Shown here in pieces: positions 1 through 17,237 of a DNA stretch of 64,000 bases (positions are counted from its first letter, which is position 1; each line of letters begins with the position of its first letter). A program made the translations under genes and the position numbers. The stretch spans positions 3,121,053 to 3,185,052 of the forward strand of contig NC_051093.1 in NCBI RefSeq assembly GCF_901709675.1. The letters run 5' to 3'. The DNA comes from Syngnathus acus (lineage: Eukaryota; Chordata; Actinopteri; Syngnathiformes; Syngnathidae). The notes beneath the pieces are model-generated. The model had not been told where the DNA came from. It was given only the letters and a program-made list of their open reading frames with translations, and did no database searches.

Positions 1-1454
1 AAAGCTCCGTCAAGTGAAGAAAAGGAGTCAAGGCGGCAACAGTCTGCGTTAAGCCTGGTTCTCTGCTGCTCCAGCCCGCTGATAGCTGGCGAGCGACGAC
101 GATGACGATGAGGAACCCGAGAGGGGGGAGGGGGAGGCGGCTGCAGTCGGTCAGGTGCACGCACGGGCGAGAGCGATGCTAACATTAGCTTAGCACAAGA
201 ACGACGCACAAAGTTCACTTTAGTGCATTTAATACACTCAAAAGATCATCAATATTCACGAGCACGGAAAAGGATTACAGTTCTAGATGGAAGGACATCC
301 GAGCCATTTGAGTTCCCATTTCAGTGTAAAATAGTTTTTCTGTCTTCGAATTTTTGAAAATGTTGAATTTTCTTGACATTTTAAATTAATTTTTAGAAAT
401 TTTTGGGAGATTAACAGCATAAAGACATTTTGCACATGCAATTTTTTTTTTTTACCCTGGGTTTTCGAGATTTTTAAATAGAATGTCTGGAGATTACAAG
501 CAAATTCCATGTGAAAATTCTCAATTGAAAGTGGGATGGCACAGATGTACTTCCATCATCGCTGCACCACTGCAGGGGTGGGGGGGGCTACAAAGTACAG
601 TACACGTGAAATTCATCATTGAGCACATTCAACGGTATACAAAAGGTGCACGCACGCTAATCACACACATGCAGGCGCCACTGAAGAATCTCAGCAGCGT
701 CACACGCACATACATGACAATTCATGGAATGTTTTAAGGATTAAAAACAGGAGTTTGTACAAAGTCTGGAGAGTCATTTTAACCGCCTTCATTGCCTCAG
801 TCTTCCCCGGCTGCGCGTTGGCGGCAGATGTTGATGTAACGTAAAGATGTCATCAAAAGCCCCCCACCTCCATCCCACTCAGCCAGAGGCGTAGCCAAGC
901 CGGGGCGAGCCGGGCGGCGCCCCGGTTAGGACTCCCTGCGCCCCGGTTGAAAAAAATCGAGCTTTTTCGATTCTTCATTTTCATGCCGTTTTTTTCTTTC
1001 GGTCTTGCGCGAATGTGCTTGCGCTATTCTATGTGCGCGATGTTATCCATTCACCGTTTGCCTCCCGGACCCGGATGTTGTTTTAGCGATCAGCGAACGG
1101 CGTGGTGATTTTTTTTCCTGTGGGCGTGCGCCCCTACTGGAAAAATTCCTGGCTACGCCTCTGCACTCAGCCTAGCACAATGAGGCCAAGACATCTTGGT
1201 CCCAAGGAACAATGAAGTTGACAGCATCTTGTTGCCGGGCAACAATGTTGAAGTGAGTTGACGAGCTTTGTGTAGTGCCTTGCTGCATTAGTGTTGACTC
1301 AAATATTATAGTATAATAATCCTGATTCTCAAGGCTCTCAAAGAGTTCTTGGCCTCATGGCACTCAGACTTCCAAGTTCCCAACAGTTTGTTATGATGAC
1401 ATCATGGAGATGTCATCGTGATATAAGAGTTCCTCAAAAGCCGCCCCGCGTGTG
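1..1454. other. maz 3' flank, no gene seen
   Basis: No convincing coding exon was found. The part nearest 1455 should contain the maz 3' UTR, which lies on the minus strand. The first 180 bases are GC-rich and contain a GA/GAC-rich stretch, so they could belong to the promoter or first exon of a neighbouring gene outside the window, but nothing decides this. A hAT-type MITE sits at 884-1163. Short ORFs here have no family resemblance. Confidence 0.5.
884..1163. mobile_element. hAT-type MITE (280 bp) with 8-bp target duplication
   Basis: The element starts CAGAGGCGTAGCCA and ends with its reverse complement TGGCTACGCCTCTG, giving a 14-bp perfect terminal inverted repeat. The flanks carry the same 8 bases, CACTCAGC, at 876-883 and 1164-1171. 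An 8-bp duplication with CAG-type ends is characteristic of hAT elements. There is no transposase ORF, so it is non-autonomous. It lies in the 3' flank of maz. Confidence 0.85.
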
Positions 1455-3595
1455 CTAGCTGTGCGTCTGCGCGCTGATGCTGGAGCAGTCAGTCACCAGC
1501 AGGCCCACGGCGCCGCCCCCGTCGGGTGGGGCATCGCCCGCCGGGCCGGCCGGGTCAGGCTCGGCCTGGCTGGCGTGCGTGCCCATGTGGCCCTGCAGCT
1601 GGGTGGTGGTCTTGCACTGCACGCCGCACAGTTGGCACAGCAGCACCCCGCCGGGCCCCGCGCCGCCGAAGCCGCCACCGCTCTCCTTCCACTCCTGGCC
1701 GTGGTGCTTCTGCGCGTGGACCCGCAAGTACGTCAGCGTGGTAAAGCCTGAAAGGCACAAGCGGCACGCCGTCAGAGCCACCGGGCGACTTGTCATTTCG
1801 ACAGCAAAAGTATCTGCATGTGTGTTCTTACTGCGGTTGCAAAGGTGGCAGGAATGGTGTTGCGATTGGTTGTGAACTCTCATGTGGTCGGTGATGTACG
1901 CCGCCGACAGGAGCTTCCCGCAAATGTGACAAGGCACCTTCTCCTCGTGGCGAATCAGGTGCGCCCGCAGGCGGTCCCGCGTGGCGAACGCGGATGTGCA
2001 CGTCTGCGGGCGAGCACAAGGTGATGAAGGGATCGGGTCGGGTGGCGGCGGGGGGTTGTTACCGTGCACTTGAAGGGTCTCTCGGTGGAATGCACCTGAC
2101 GCACATGACTGTTGAGGTGGTCCGGCCTGGAAGAAAACAACTGCGTGAATGGTCAGGCCAGGAGGACGACTGCGGCCCATCTCAGCCAATCTGAAGACGA
2201 GATCCGAGGCCGGAAGCGGCGTACCGCGAGAAGGCCTTGGCGCAGTGCGGGCAAACGTAAGGCTTCTCCACGCCGCCTTGGTGCGAGCGCACGTGGTAGC
2301 TCATGCGGTCTTTCCTCTTGAAGCGCTGTTGGCAGACCGGACACGAGTATGGCTTCTCGTCCGAGTGCGACAGCCGGTGGCGGTTCAGGTGGTAGACGTC
2401 GCGGAAGGCCTTGCCGCAAGCTTCGCACGCGTGGTTCTTTCGCACTTGGTTGGCGGTGACGCCGGAATTGGCGGGTGCGGCGGCCGGTCTGGGATTCTGC
2501 CGGGCAAAAGTCAAAAGTTGACTTCTGTATTTCACACCACAAACTTATCAAATCCTCACCTGCTCAGCGGCAGCTCCCACCACCAGCAGCGCCGTCGACG
2601 GGATGGGCTGTGGTGGCGGCTGCATCGCCATGGCGACAGTCACCGGGGCGACAGACACTGTCACCTGCTGGCCCGGTCGAGGGAGGGCGTCCGAGGCATC
2701 GGGAGCGGTGGGCTCCGTTGGCAGGGCGAGCTGAAGGAGCGAGAGGGGGATGCTCTGCTTGGGGGGCGCTTTGGCAGCCTCATCCTTGTCACGGGCAGCG
2801 CGATCCTTCATCTTGATGCCCGTGTGCACCGACTGATGGCGCCGCAGGTTGTAGCTGTTCTTGAACTCCTTGTTACAAGTGGCGCAGATGTGGGCGGGGC
2901 GCGGCGCTTTGGGCGGCGCGGTTTTCACTGTAGGGAGGGGGCGGTCACATTACATTCAGCATTATATGTTAGCATTTAGCTAACTGACGCCCTCACCAGG
3001 AAGTGGCTCCTCGCTGAGAGCGGCCGTGTCCACGGTGGACGGCGGCGCCACCAGGTGCTCGGCCAACGGACTTTGGGCGGAGCCGCTCAGCTCGGGGAGG
3101 AGCTCCGCCTGCAGGGGCGCCTCCTGCTGGCCTGGAGTTGACGTCGTCTGTCACCAAGTGGAAGCAGACAAATTGAGACGTAGAGGTGCAATATTTAATC
3201 AATAACACTTGGCCTTCTTTATTTTCAGACACGATCATCGAAAAGTAACATATTTAAGTTGCTTGACACATTTTAATGTAAAACTTAAAATATCCACCAT
3301 GAAGTGATTTGCAGGGTGCATAATATTTAGAACAATTTGCTGTCCGAACTCCATGTAAACCTTTATTTTCAGGTGGTTAGCTCTGCACTACAATGCACAT
3401 AAATACATGTTATGTTGTGCACTTTATAAGAGGTTTACTACACCCCCCCCCCCTTCCTGACACCTGGATGCAGAGGGTGGCTGGGGGTGGGGTCAAACCC
3501 TGACCCCCGTGTGACCCCCCCCCCCCACAAGTGTAAAGTGGAACAAAGCGCTTGCCTCTCACCTGAAAGAGGAAATTGCTCCACGAAGTGTCCAT
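1455..3595 (-). CDS. maz: Myc-associated zinc finger protein (MAZ)
   Basis: Nuclear C2H2 zinc-finger transcription factor of the MAZ/VEZF1/PATZ1 group, binding G-rich promoter sequence. Seven exons join in phase: 3563-3595, 2997-3147, 2560-2927, 2225-2496, 2063-2126, 1832-2003, 1455-1747. Exon 1 gives MDTSWSNFLFQ, resembling the short MAZ and VEZF1 N-termini. Exon 2 contains STVDTAAL, a MAZ-specific stretch. A first finger (HICATCNKEFKNSYNLRRH) is followed by the conserved block KNHACEACGKAFRDVYHLNR and further fingers, including the HEEKVPCHICGKLLSAAYI segment. The last exon has the FTTLTYLRVH and CKTTTQLQGH fingers, known from the alternative mammalian MAZ C-terminus. The long alanine tracts of mammalian MAZ are absent. 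VEZF1 is the main alternative, but the first finger and STVDTAAL favour MAZ. Confidence 0.9.
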
Positions 3596-4397
3596 GCTGC
3601 TCAGCGGCCAGTCAGCAAGCGGCAGGCCGCCTGGAGGCTCCGTCGGCCGGGGAGCAAACCAACAAACGCACGCTCGCTGCTCAGTCGCTCAAAAATGACA
3701 GATTGTCAAAACAATCGTGCACCACTGGACGGCGTTTGCCAAAATCGCACTTCCTGTTCCTTCAGGACTATTTTGCCGCAAACCAGATGCATTTAGATGC
3801 GCAAAAAAAACGCAGGCTGTCTTTCCAGCTCCAATTGTACCTTTTGTGCAATTTGTGTATGTCTACTGTCCTAAAATGTTGCATGCAAAGTAGCGACGAA
3901 GTGATGATGAGGAAGATGAAGATGATCACAAATGATGGAAACGCTGGCAAACATTTATTCGCGATAGCTCCGGATGAGGCCTTTGCGCGGGATCCAAGCC
4001 TCGGCCTCCCGTAGTGCTCCTCCCCCGACTAGGACGCTGCCGATCGGCCGCCGTCCCTGGCTCCGCCTCGGTGTTTGAATGGACGGGGTGACATCTTTTC
4101 TCTTTTTTTCCTCTCCCTCCCTCCCTCGCTGTCCTTCCTCCTTTCCCTTTTTTTTAAATGTCGTCTTGTCCCGCTGCGTCGTTTGTGCATTAAAGGGAAA
4201 GTACTGGCTCACGGATGTCTTGTCGTCTCTTGACGAATAAAGGCCGACATTCGGCAGAGGCAAAACCACAACACCCCCGGTCGCCGCATCTGCACTCCTG
4301 CTCCCACCAGCCGCCGCCGTTTTGTGTCTGTCGACTTAAATTACGCATCACGTGATCCAAACATCATCCACACAGGTCTCAATGCTGCGTCCTTGCT
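3596..4397. promoter_or_regulatory. maz upstream region
   Basis: This is the interval between the maz start codon and the apparent 3' end of cdipt, both on the minus strand, so it should hold the maz 5' UTR and promoter. It has C-rich runs just 5' of the gene and a polypyrimidine stretch near 4090-4160. No exon with good coding potential was found. Transcription start cannot be placed from sequence alone. Confidence 0.4.
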
Positions 4398-4403
4398 TTT
4401 ATT
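4398..4403 (-). other. Poly(A) signal, probable cdipt 3' end
   Basis: TTTATT on the plus strand reads AATAAA on the minus strand, about 900 bp downstream of the cdipt stop codon. No other gene on this strand lies between, so it is the best candidate for the end of the cdipt message. The A-rich run at about 4431-4449 is on the plus strand and is not evidence of polyadenylation. Confidence 0.4.
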
Positions 4404-5304
4404 TAATACTTTTTAAAACCACCCAGGAGCAAAAAAAAAAAAAAAAAAAGGCAGGAATACAAGTTGTCCGAAATGCATTTACAGCAGTCAACAAACAAGT
4501 GTTTAATAATAATAACAACAAATTCTACACGTTGCTTATATTTCATTACACAAAAAATACTTGGTGCCACAAAAACCTCCGCACGAGAAAATGTGCGTTT
4601 TTCACGTGATCAGACACAAGCAAGCGATTGCAGATTTCTCCTGTTCAATCGAACTTGAGACGAGTTGAGCTAAATTCAAAAGTTGAGTGAGGAAGAAAAA
4701 AAAAAAAACAGCACACGTGAAAGCACCTGCAACTATGCAGCCCCAGACATAGTAAAGATATAATGGATGCAAATGAATCCGTTCAAGCACCCTGCCCCAT
4801 AAATAAGAAAAGTAGCACTCTAAAATATTTGACTTCATAAAAACAGGCAGTCATGATAAGGTTTAAAACATAATAATCTATCCAATAGTTTTGTCACATT
4901 TTTTCTTTTTAAGTCAGTGGACATCATGACGTTCCTTCAACAGTATGCGTCATGGCCACCTGGGGGTAGTATAATACACAGACAACCACTGAGACGGTCA
5001 GAGCTCAGTAAGATGTGTTGAGTTTGGTCTTCACAGAGGATAAAGAATATATGCCTGTGCATATTCTTATACCATCTGTCTACATGTGTTGCTCCACTGT
5101 TTTTGTCCAGATAGCCATTGCTTCTAAAACCACTAAATAGATCCAAGTTTGGTTAGATTGTTTTTGGTCAGCTGCCCCCATGTGACCACAAAAACAAAAC
5201 ACTGTGAAGAGATGTCAAATGTGTCCACATGATCGAATGACAATCTGACAAATTTTTGTCAAATAAGCCCCGAATCGCAAAAGATGACCATGCGGTGGAC
5301 CCTC

Positions 5305-7006
5305 TCACTGCGACTTCCTAGCAGCGGCGGCACGCTGGGCAGCGTCCAAGGCGGCCATGTTCTGAGAGGCTGTCACCAGGTGCACTGCGCTGATGCATGA
5401 CTTCATCACGCACACCACGCCGCTCGCTACAAGAGCGAAGTACACTAGCGCTGAAACACACACCAGCAACATTGGTTTTGTAACAAACAGGGTTACAATC
5501 ATTGGCGGAGCTAGAATTTTTTCCTGCGGGGAGAAGGGGGCATGGGTGGCAAGGATATCTCAGGGCATCCACAGAAAAACATTTTACAAAAGTATAAAAA
5601 TTGTGTGTGGAAGTTACCACTGGGTTCTTGCAGGTGATGAAGAATGTAGAGCAGGCAGAAGAAGAACTCATTGCCCATGCACATGAAGAACAGAACCACC
5701 TGCACACACATACACAACACCTGTCAGTGCTCCAAGCAAGCACGCTTGACCTCTTCTCTAAAAATACGGTTGGCGGTAGAGTGTTATGTGCCAAGTGGCA
5801 ACTGTGACCTTGTTAGTGTAGTAGATGCGCAGCAGTGGGTTTCCAGACAGGTCGATGCTCTTGTGACTGGCCGAACCCTTGACTGTCGAGCTGCACACAC
5901 GTACAACGCATGGTTAGCGAGCGCGGCAGGCGGGAAGGGGCGGGGCCGTCCCACAGGAAGCGTGGCACCTGTGCAGGTGCAGCCAGTGGCTGGCGATGTC
6001 CAAGCACATGCTGAGCTGGAAGAGGAAGGCGTAGGATGGGTAGAGTAGTGCCAGGTTGACCAGTAGGCACATGGTGGCGCAGCGGTCCGTCAGCATGTCC
6101 AACATGGCGCCGAACTGTGTCGCTGCCAACCCCACACACACACGCGTGCGCCTCGTCATCATCAAGTCATCAGTTAAATAAATTAAAAAAAGAAATCATC
6201 CTGAGCAATAAACTCAAACGCACGTACATTGGTTGAGGGCCCGCGCGGCATGACCGTCAAAGGCGTCCAGCAGGCTACTGAGCATATAGCACAAAGAGGC
6301 GGGAATCGGGCAGCAGGGCATCAGGAGGAAGGACACCAGCGCCAGTACAATGCGGGCGTAACCTGCATGCAAGCAAAACAACACATTTCTCAACATGGTC
6401 AAGAAATGAAAGCAAACAACAGAACTTGTCTGACAGCGCTGAAAATGCACAAACATAAATGGATTACGATTCTGTTCCTGGTTTGATCAAACCGTGGACA
6501 GATAAAAGACCAAAGGGTTGATCACTGTTTTTCAAGGTGAAAACAGATGTTTGAAAACGTTTTGATTCACCACAAAGACAATCGGTCTGCTTTCATGAAC
6601 AGCTACAGAAATCAGAGGTTTACAGTTGAGAGGCTGAAATCAGGGAAGGTACCTTTTTTTGTTATTGTTGTCGGAATACGTTGATGAGAAATGTTGCTTG
6701 ACATCTTTACAAGTGACATCATAAGATGACATGCGGAAGAGAACATTTAACTTAGGTTTCACCTTGGAAGAGACGTACTGTAGTGGTTTTAATGTATGTT
6801 TAATTTTAATGTTTCTAAAGATCATAGATCAATAATCCTACCAATCATTCAAATAAAATTGTGACATTTGCAAAATGCGTTGTGATATTCATTTGCCATT
6901 TAGTAGCAATTGGCAGCAGGTAGCTTAGCTTCTTCCCTCCGGTGTTCCGCGTCACAAACTCACCGATCAGATTAGGAACGAAGAGGAAAATATTTTCTTG
7001 TGTCAT
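5305..7006 (-). CDS. cdipt: CDP-diacylglycerol-inositol 3-phosphatidyltransferase
   Basis: Phosphatidylinositol synthase: joins CDP-diacylglycerol and myo-inositol to make PI in the ER membrane. Exons in phase: 6964-7006, 6228-6362, 5969-6122, 5819-5890, 5618-5699, 5305-5450. The start MTQENIFLFVPNLIG matches the CDIPT N-terminus. The CDP-alcohol phosphotransferase signature D-G-x2-A-R-x8-G-x3-D-x3-D is present as DGHAARALNQ followed by FGAMLDMLTD, split by an intron, so the catalytic aspartates are intact. Several hydrophobic segments follow, and the C-terminus contains NMAALDAAQRA. The fifth-to-sixth exon join is slightly shorter than the mammalian protein. It lies tandem with maz and taok2 on the same strand, as in the human 16p11.2 block. 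Confidence 0.95.
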
Positions 7007-9615
7007 CTTTGCGTTTGGAAGTCGCCGAGATGTAAAAGGGTTTTGTCTTGTTTTTTTTATATTGTTGTGGCTAAATCGTGGAAAGAAGCTCACTGAAGAC
7101 TTCCTTGTCGTCAAGCTGCCGCTCAAGTCTTCAAACAAGACAATCATTTCCGGTATTTTTGCGTTTCACTAAAACACTGGATCTAACGAAACACACGACC
7201 AACGATTCTTTTTAGCGACTCATGTTTTCACTGGAAAATGTTAGCAGACACTCATTTTTGCGAGAAGACTTAATGGGGGAATCATTCCGGTGAGGAACTA
7301 AATATTTTTGTTTACATATATATTTTTGATAGTTGTGTTTCCGGTATCGTGAGAATGACTGGTTGTGACGTCACATCGGCACCTCCCCTTTAACCGCTAC
7401 AGGTCTATTTTTTAGCTTCGTCGTCGCCAGTCTGAACCCCGCAAGCGTCGATGTTGATTAGAATTCATTATCATGATCATATTATTTAAGGGCGGCACCG
7501 TGGCGGTTACAAAAAAAGGCAACGGCAAGTGTTTAAAATACCGAAATTAGAAAAGAAACATTTTTACAAAATGCTAGGTAACTAATAGAATTGGGGGAAG
7601 AGGACAGTAACGCGACAAAAACATCCAAAACAACACAATGTACTGATGTTTGTTTATTTTCCAAAAGTATTTTGTTACGTTTCTGTACAATTGTTTTCCC
7701 CTTAAGGTTTCCTTTTTTTTTTTTTTTCCCCACGGTCACGTGTAAAGAAATCCTGATGTTTGAGAAGAGAAGCATCCTAAAGCATGTTTGCAATGGTGAG
7801 CCCCTCTCTTCCTGACTTCAAAACTAGAAAAATAATCTTTGCACCGTCCGCCTGTGGGAAACGAGGACTGCATCGTATCCGCCTCATTTCCCCAAACTTT
7901 TACTCCTTTAACGGGAGAGCCGAGAAGTGTGCTTCCTTTTTCCCATTACTTTTTGTGCCTTTTCAAGCTTCAACTCACCAAAGGAAAAATGTTACAACGA
8001 AACACAAAAAACAAGTCAAAAGGTGAAATGTCGCTCATTTGTCAGACGAGCCGAACATTCTTTGACCATCAGTGCAAATGAGGTAGACGTGACAAGACAA
8101 CCAAAAACGGCCTTTGCACTCCTCCGCCACGGCGGGAGGAAGCGGCCTGATGATGCTTCTGCACTTCTACCCCTGCGGACACGCAGGCGCACGTACACAC
8201 ACAACGAAAACAAAATCAAGTCAAGTTGAACATGGCACCAAAGGATTGTGGGATTGCTCCACATGCTAATACTGACACAAGAACAAGGAATGCTGGGAAA
8301 TGGACTTCATGTCATTCTGTCACAGCAATGCTGCACTGCGCTTATTCTTCCCCACAGAGTGGTCAACATTGGCAGTCACATTTTGGAAGAAGAAAAAAAA
8401 AAAAAAATTAAACTTAGCATAAAAGCTGGATTCCGCAGGATGTTGCGTTTCTAACCGCTACTGGCACCAGTGGACCAAAAACAAAATCTGAGAAACTGTG
8501 GGGGTCTGAGGAATGCAAAACGGATGTAAAATCCAATACAGCAAAATGGTCACCACTCTAAAGGAACAACGAGCTTACACGAGAACGCGCATGTCGCCAC
8601 AACCGCAGAAATATCCACTGTGAACATCTAAAGTGTCAATCTGTGTGACTCATAAATGGCCAAATGAAAAGGATATGAAAAATATGTTGGGGCAAAATCC
8701 TGCGGAATGCAGCTTTAAAAAAATGGCATCCGACATAAATACGACAGCAGTAGCATCTATTGGGCTAGTAGGTCACATGACAAAATAATCCTTATAATTG
8801 CAAAGATGCTCTTTGAGTTAGTACGGCTATGTACACTGGCGCAACGTTCACATTGAGATTCAACAGACGCTATCAGAAAAGAGCATAAAGCAAGTTTGTG
8901 GGTGACCCGAAGGTGGGGAATGAGGCTGTAACGCAGCGTACTGTAACGTGTGGTGATGTCATCACGCCACGCCACAACGGAACAGGTGCTTGTGTTGTGA
9001 CGTAACATGCTAGTTACAACACGTGCCATGTCATAACACAGCGTGCTAGCATAAAATGACCAGACTTAAAGTAATGTGTCATGTGACATGACGTAGCCTG
9101 CTAGTTGAGCAAACAAGCATGTTTTCTCTCCCTAAAAGTCTTAGTTATAAAAATAACTTTTTAAAATGAACCCCCACAAAGAAATCAAATCACTGAGTTT
9201 ACGCTGGACGGTGCAGACAAAGCTAAACTAAGCTAACTACAAATTGGAGCTAGCTGGGATGTCTTTTTTTTTTTTCAAACCCACAGCAAATAGCTAAGCT
9301 AAGCCAACTGCACGTCGAAGCGACTGGGCGAGCGCTAAGCTAACTCGCCAAAGTGGCGGTGAAGGGAAGACTGGCACGTGGAGTGGTTTGTTGATGTGGC
9401 TATCTAGACAATCTCTGCTCAACAGCATCAAACACGAAAAGAAGAGAAGGGCCTATTTACAAAGTGGGAGTGGTTTCAAAAAGCACCGCTCGCTGAGAGG
9501 AAGCGCCACGCGACGTCCGAGAGCAAAATCTCAAACTTGGTCTTGTGCAACAAAAACTGCAAACGACACGTGAAGCAATTAAAAATGAAAAGTTGACAGT
9601 CTCTGGGCGGAATCC
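7007..9615. other. cdipt upstream and taok2 3' UTR region
   Basis: The stretch from 7007 to about 7480 is the probable cdipt promoter and 5' UTR. From there to 9615 is probably taok2 3' UTR on the minus strand, with a possible AATAAA (TTTATT at 7653-7658). No exon is evident. Several GCTAGC/TTAGC-rich patches (about 9200-9340) are typical of fish spacer DNA. The UTR limits are inference. Confidence 0.4.
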
Positions 9616-14854
<5,239 letters not shown>

Positions 14855-17237
14855 GGCCAGGGCCTAGCGGGGGAACCAGAGTGCCAAAAGCAGAACATCA
14901 TACAATGTTACATCATCTTCATCTGTGCGCACTCGGGATGCGCTCCCACATGGCTGGGATGTGAAAGGCGGTGGAAGAGGAAGGCATGCGGAGCAGCGTA
15001 GGAGCAACAAAATGGCAGCGCATGAATGTTTTTTTTATACAATAAAAGCGCCTGATACAGAAAGGTGACATCAGTACTCGGTTATCCCTAAAAAAGTTTG
15101 ATTTTATATACTAGGCATCCTACCTTTTTGCCTTTACAATGAATACAGGACCAGTTTGACCCTGTTACAGATTCTTTTGCATGTATGTAAGATTATCTGC
15201 GGCGTTATCTCGGCCGTTTAGAAGAGTGTGAGGAGAGCGTGTGGAGCATTTGGACGTCGTTCAAGCGTGTTGCCGCGCTTGTGACAGGAAACATAATCAG
15301 CAGGCAGCCGCGAATGATTCAGTGAGCGCACAAAAAAAAGCCTGTGGGCCACTCGAACGCCCCCCCCCCCTGTACGCGCAGGCATTCTTTCAAAATTTCC
15401 ATGTATACATTTGAGTGGCCTCCAGCGGGAGGGAAGGAAGGAAGAGGACGTAACGGCCTGACAAACAAAGCGGCGTCACAAGGAAACGAGCGGCCGCAAA
15501 GTAGAGAGCACAAACTAAAGCAGGAAGTCAAAGACGCAGCGTTGTGTCTTTGTTTGGCCACAAAGCCTTCCATGACTCATGTGCATTGCTTCGTCAGCGG
15601 TGCCTAATGAGCGTCGTCGCGTGACTCTTGTTACACGTTTGGATAATGCGAGCTGACGCAGCAGCGTTCAAAAGGCGCAAAAAGAGCCTGAATCCAGAGG
15701 AAAAGAGACCAATCTTGTATAAGGCTTGGGTGACAGCTACCGCTTGCCAATCAGGCCAGGATGTACCAGAACATTACGTAATAAGAAGTGCCTCTCCATA
15801 AGAGTTTTTTTCATCCAAGTTCGCCATCGACTGGACCTGGAAGCACGTCATAGATGGCACAAATTGACTTATCGCCAGTAAATCGTCAGTGTTCTCCACA
15901 ATGATTGGCACTACTGGTTAAGATGTACCAAAATGTTAAAGAAATGTTAAGGGAAATCTCAATAGAAGTTCACATAAAGCTGGAAGCCTGATGGGAACCA
16001 CAAACCTCTGAACTGCATACAACCTGACAATACTGACTTCAAAAGACGCCACACTGGATCGGGACCAGCTGTGACGTCAGCAGAGCTAACCCGCGATTTA
16101 GCATGACAGCTCCTATTCAAAAGACACAAAATATGAAGGCAGCCTTGGCTACTGCGAGCCGAACACAAATGGACGATTGTTCCCAGCCAGACGGAGCCAC
16201 TTTGTCCTATTTTACATTCCGCTTTGTGCACTTTGTCCAAAAGTGGGTCAGCCGGAATACTGGCTGGCGATGAGCGGAGACGCGTGACGAGAGAGCGCTA
16301 GAACATCCATGTCACCCCTGCGGCCCGTTCGGAAACACTTTAATTACTTGATTTTTTCCAATTATTTGTTTTGCTTGTTTGTTGCAGATTTTTACTCACC
16401 GCGGCTTACTGCAGTTCCGCTGCGGAACGAAAAAACAAGCGCTTTGCAGTGGAGCTAACGAGCTTGCGTCCTCATAGTGGCAGCGGCGCGACATCCACAC
16501 GACGTTCGCTCATAGCCTCTCGAGCTCAAAATCACACGACAAACGCAATAAATAACTCAAGTGTATTCCAGTGGGGGCGACTGGAAACTTTCAACTCGTA
16601 CTAAACGTTAGCTTAGCCTGGCTAGCTGCTAACGTTAGCTTAGCTGTTCTGCCGGGTGTGGCTGTTGTTCGCTCACGGAGCTCCGCTTCCGGTCCAATAC
16701 GTCCCACTTGAGAGGAATACTCAAAAACGGGCTGTTTAAAATCTCTCTTTAAAACATTCTCCCCATCTTTGTCTGGGCTCTTTTCATCCGCCGTTTTTGT
16801 TCAAGATGGCACAGACAGATGGGGGCGGGGCTCCGAGTGTATGCCCGGAAACCATTTCATTTCTACATCCTGTCAGGCTTTGGATTCCAAAATAAAACCT
16901 CCCCTTCTAAATCTATCTGGCCTCCATCCAGTTGTTTGCCTACCTGCCTGTCTTTCTGTGCACCATAGTCCTCCCTGGCACTTCGGAGCACTAGGTGGCA
17001 GTATTGTATCATGTGGCTGGCGATGATGCGCCACCGGAATAAGATTTTGGAGATGTTAGGATCTCCCACGTTATTCTGTTTCTTGAATACAGCACGGCCA
17101 ATGTGCTTGCTTGTGATTGGTTACTGACCACGAAGTGAAACGCCGCTCCGCTCGCTAAACTGGTCGAAATTCGTCCTCGACCCAACTGGGCCGTAATCTT
17201 TCCTTTTTACGTCAATTCATTTTGGAAGATTTGTTGA
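14855..17237. promoter_or_regulatory. Shared upstream region of taok2 and jmjd8
   Basis: The two start codons point away from each other across 2.4 kb. This interval must hold taok2 5' UTR exons and the start regions of both genes. A GC-rich patch with an ETS-like CTTCCGG lies near 16680. No coding exon was found. Positions of transcription starts are not determinable by eye. Confidence 0.45.

Noticed and set aside
1-180. Possible first exon of a neighbouring gene
   Set aside because: GC-rich with GAC repeats, but no donor-supported coding exon or recognisable peptide; left undecided.
2149-2979. 276-residue plus-strand ORF
   Set aside because: Antisense to maz zinc-finger exons, whose codon pattern keeps the opposite frame open.
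5505-5617. Possible hAT fragment (TTGGCGGAGCTAG) in a cdipt intron
   Set aside because: Only one end-like motif is present, with no matching inverted end or target duplication, so not listed as an element.
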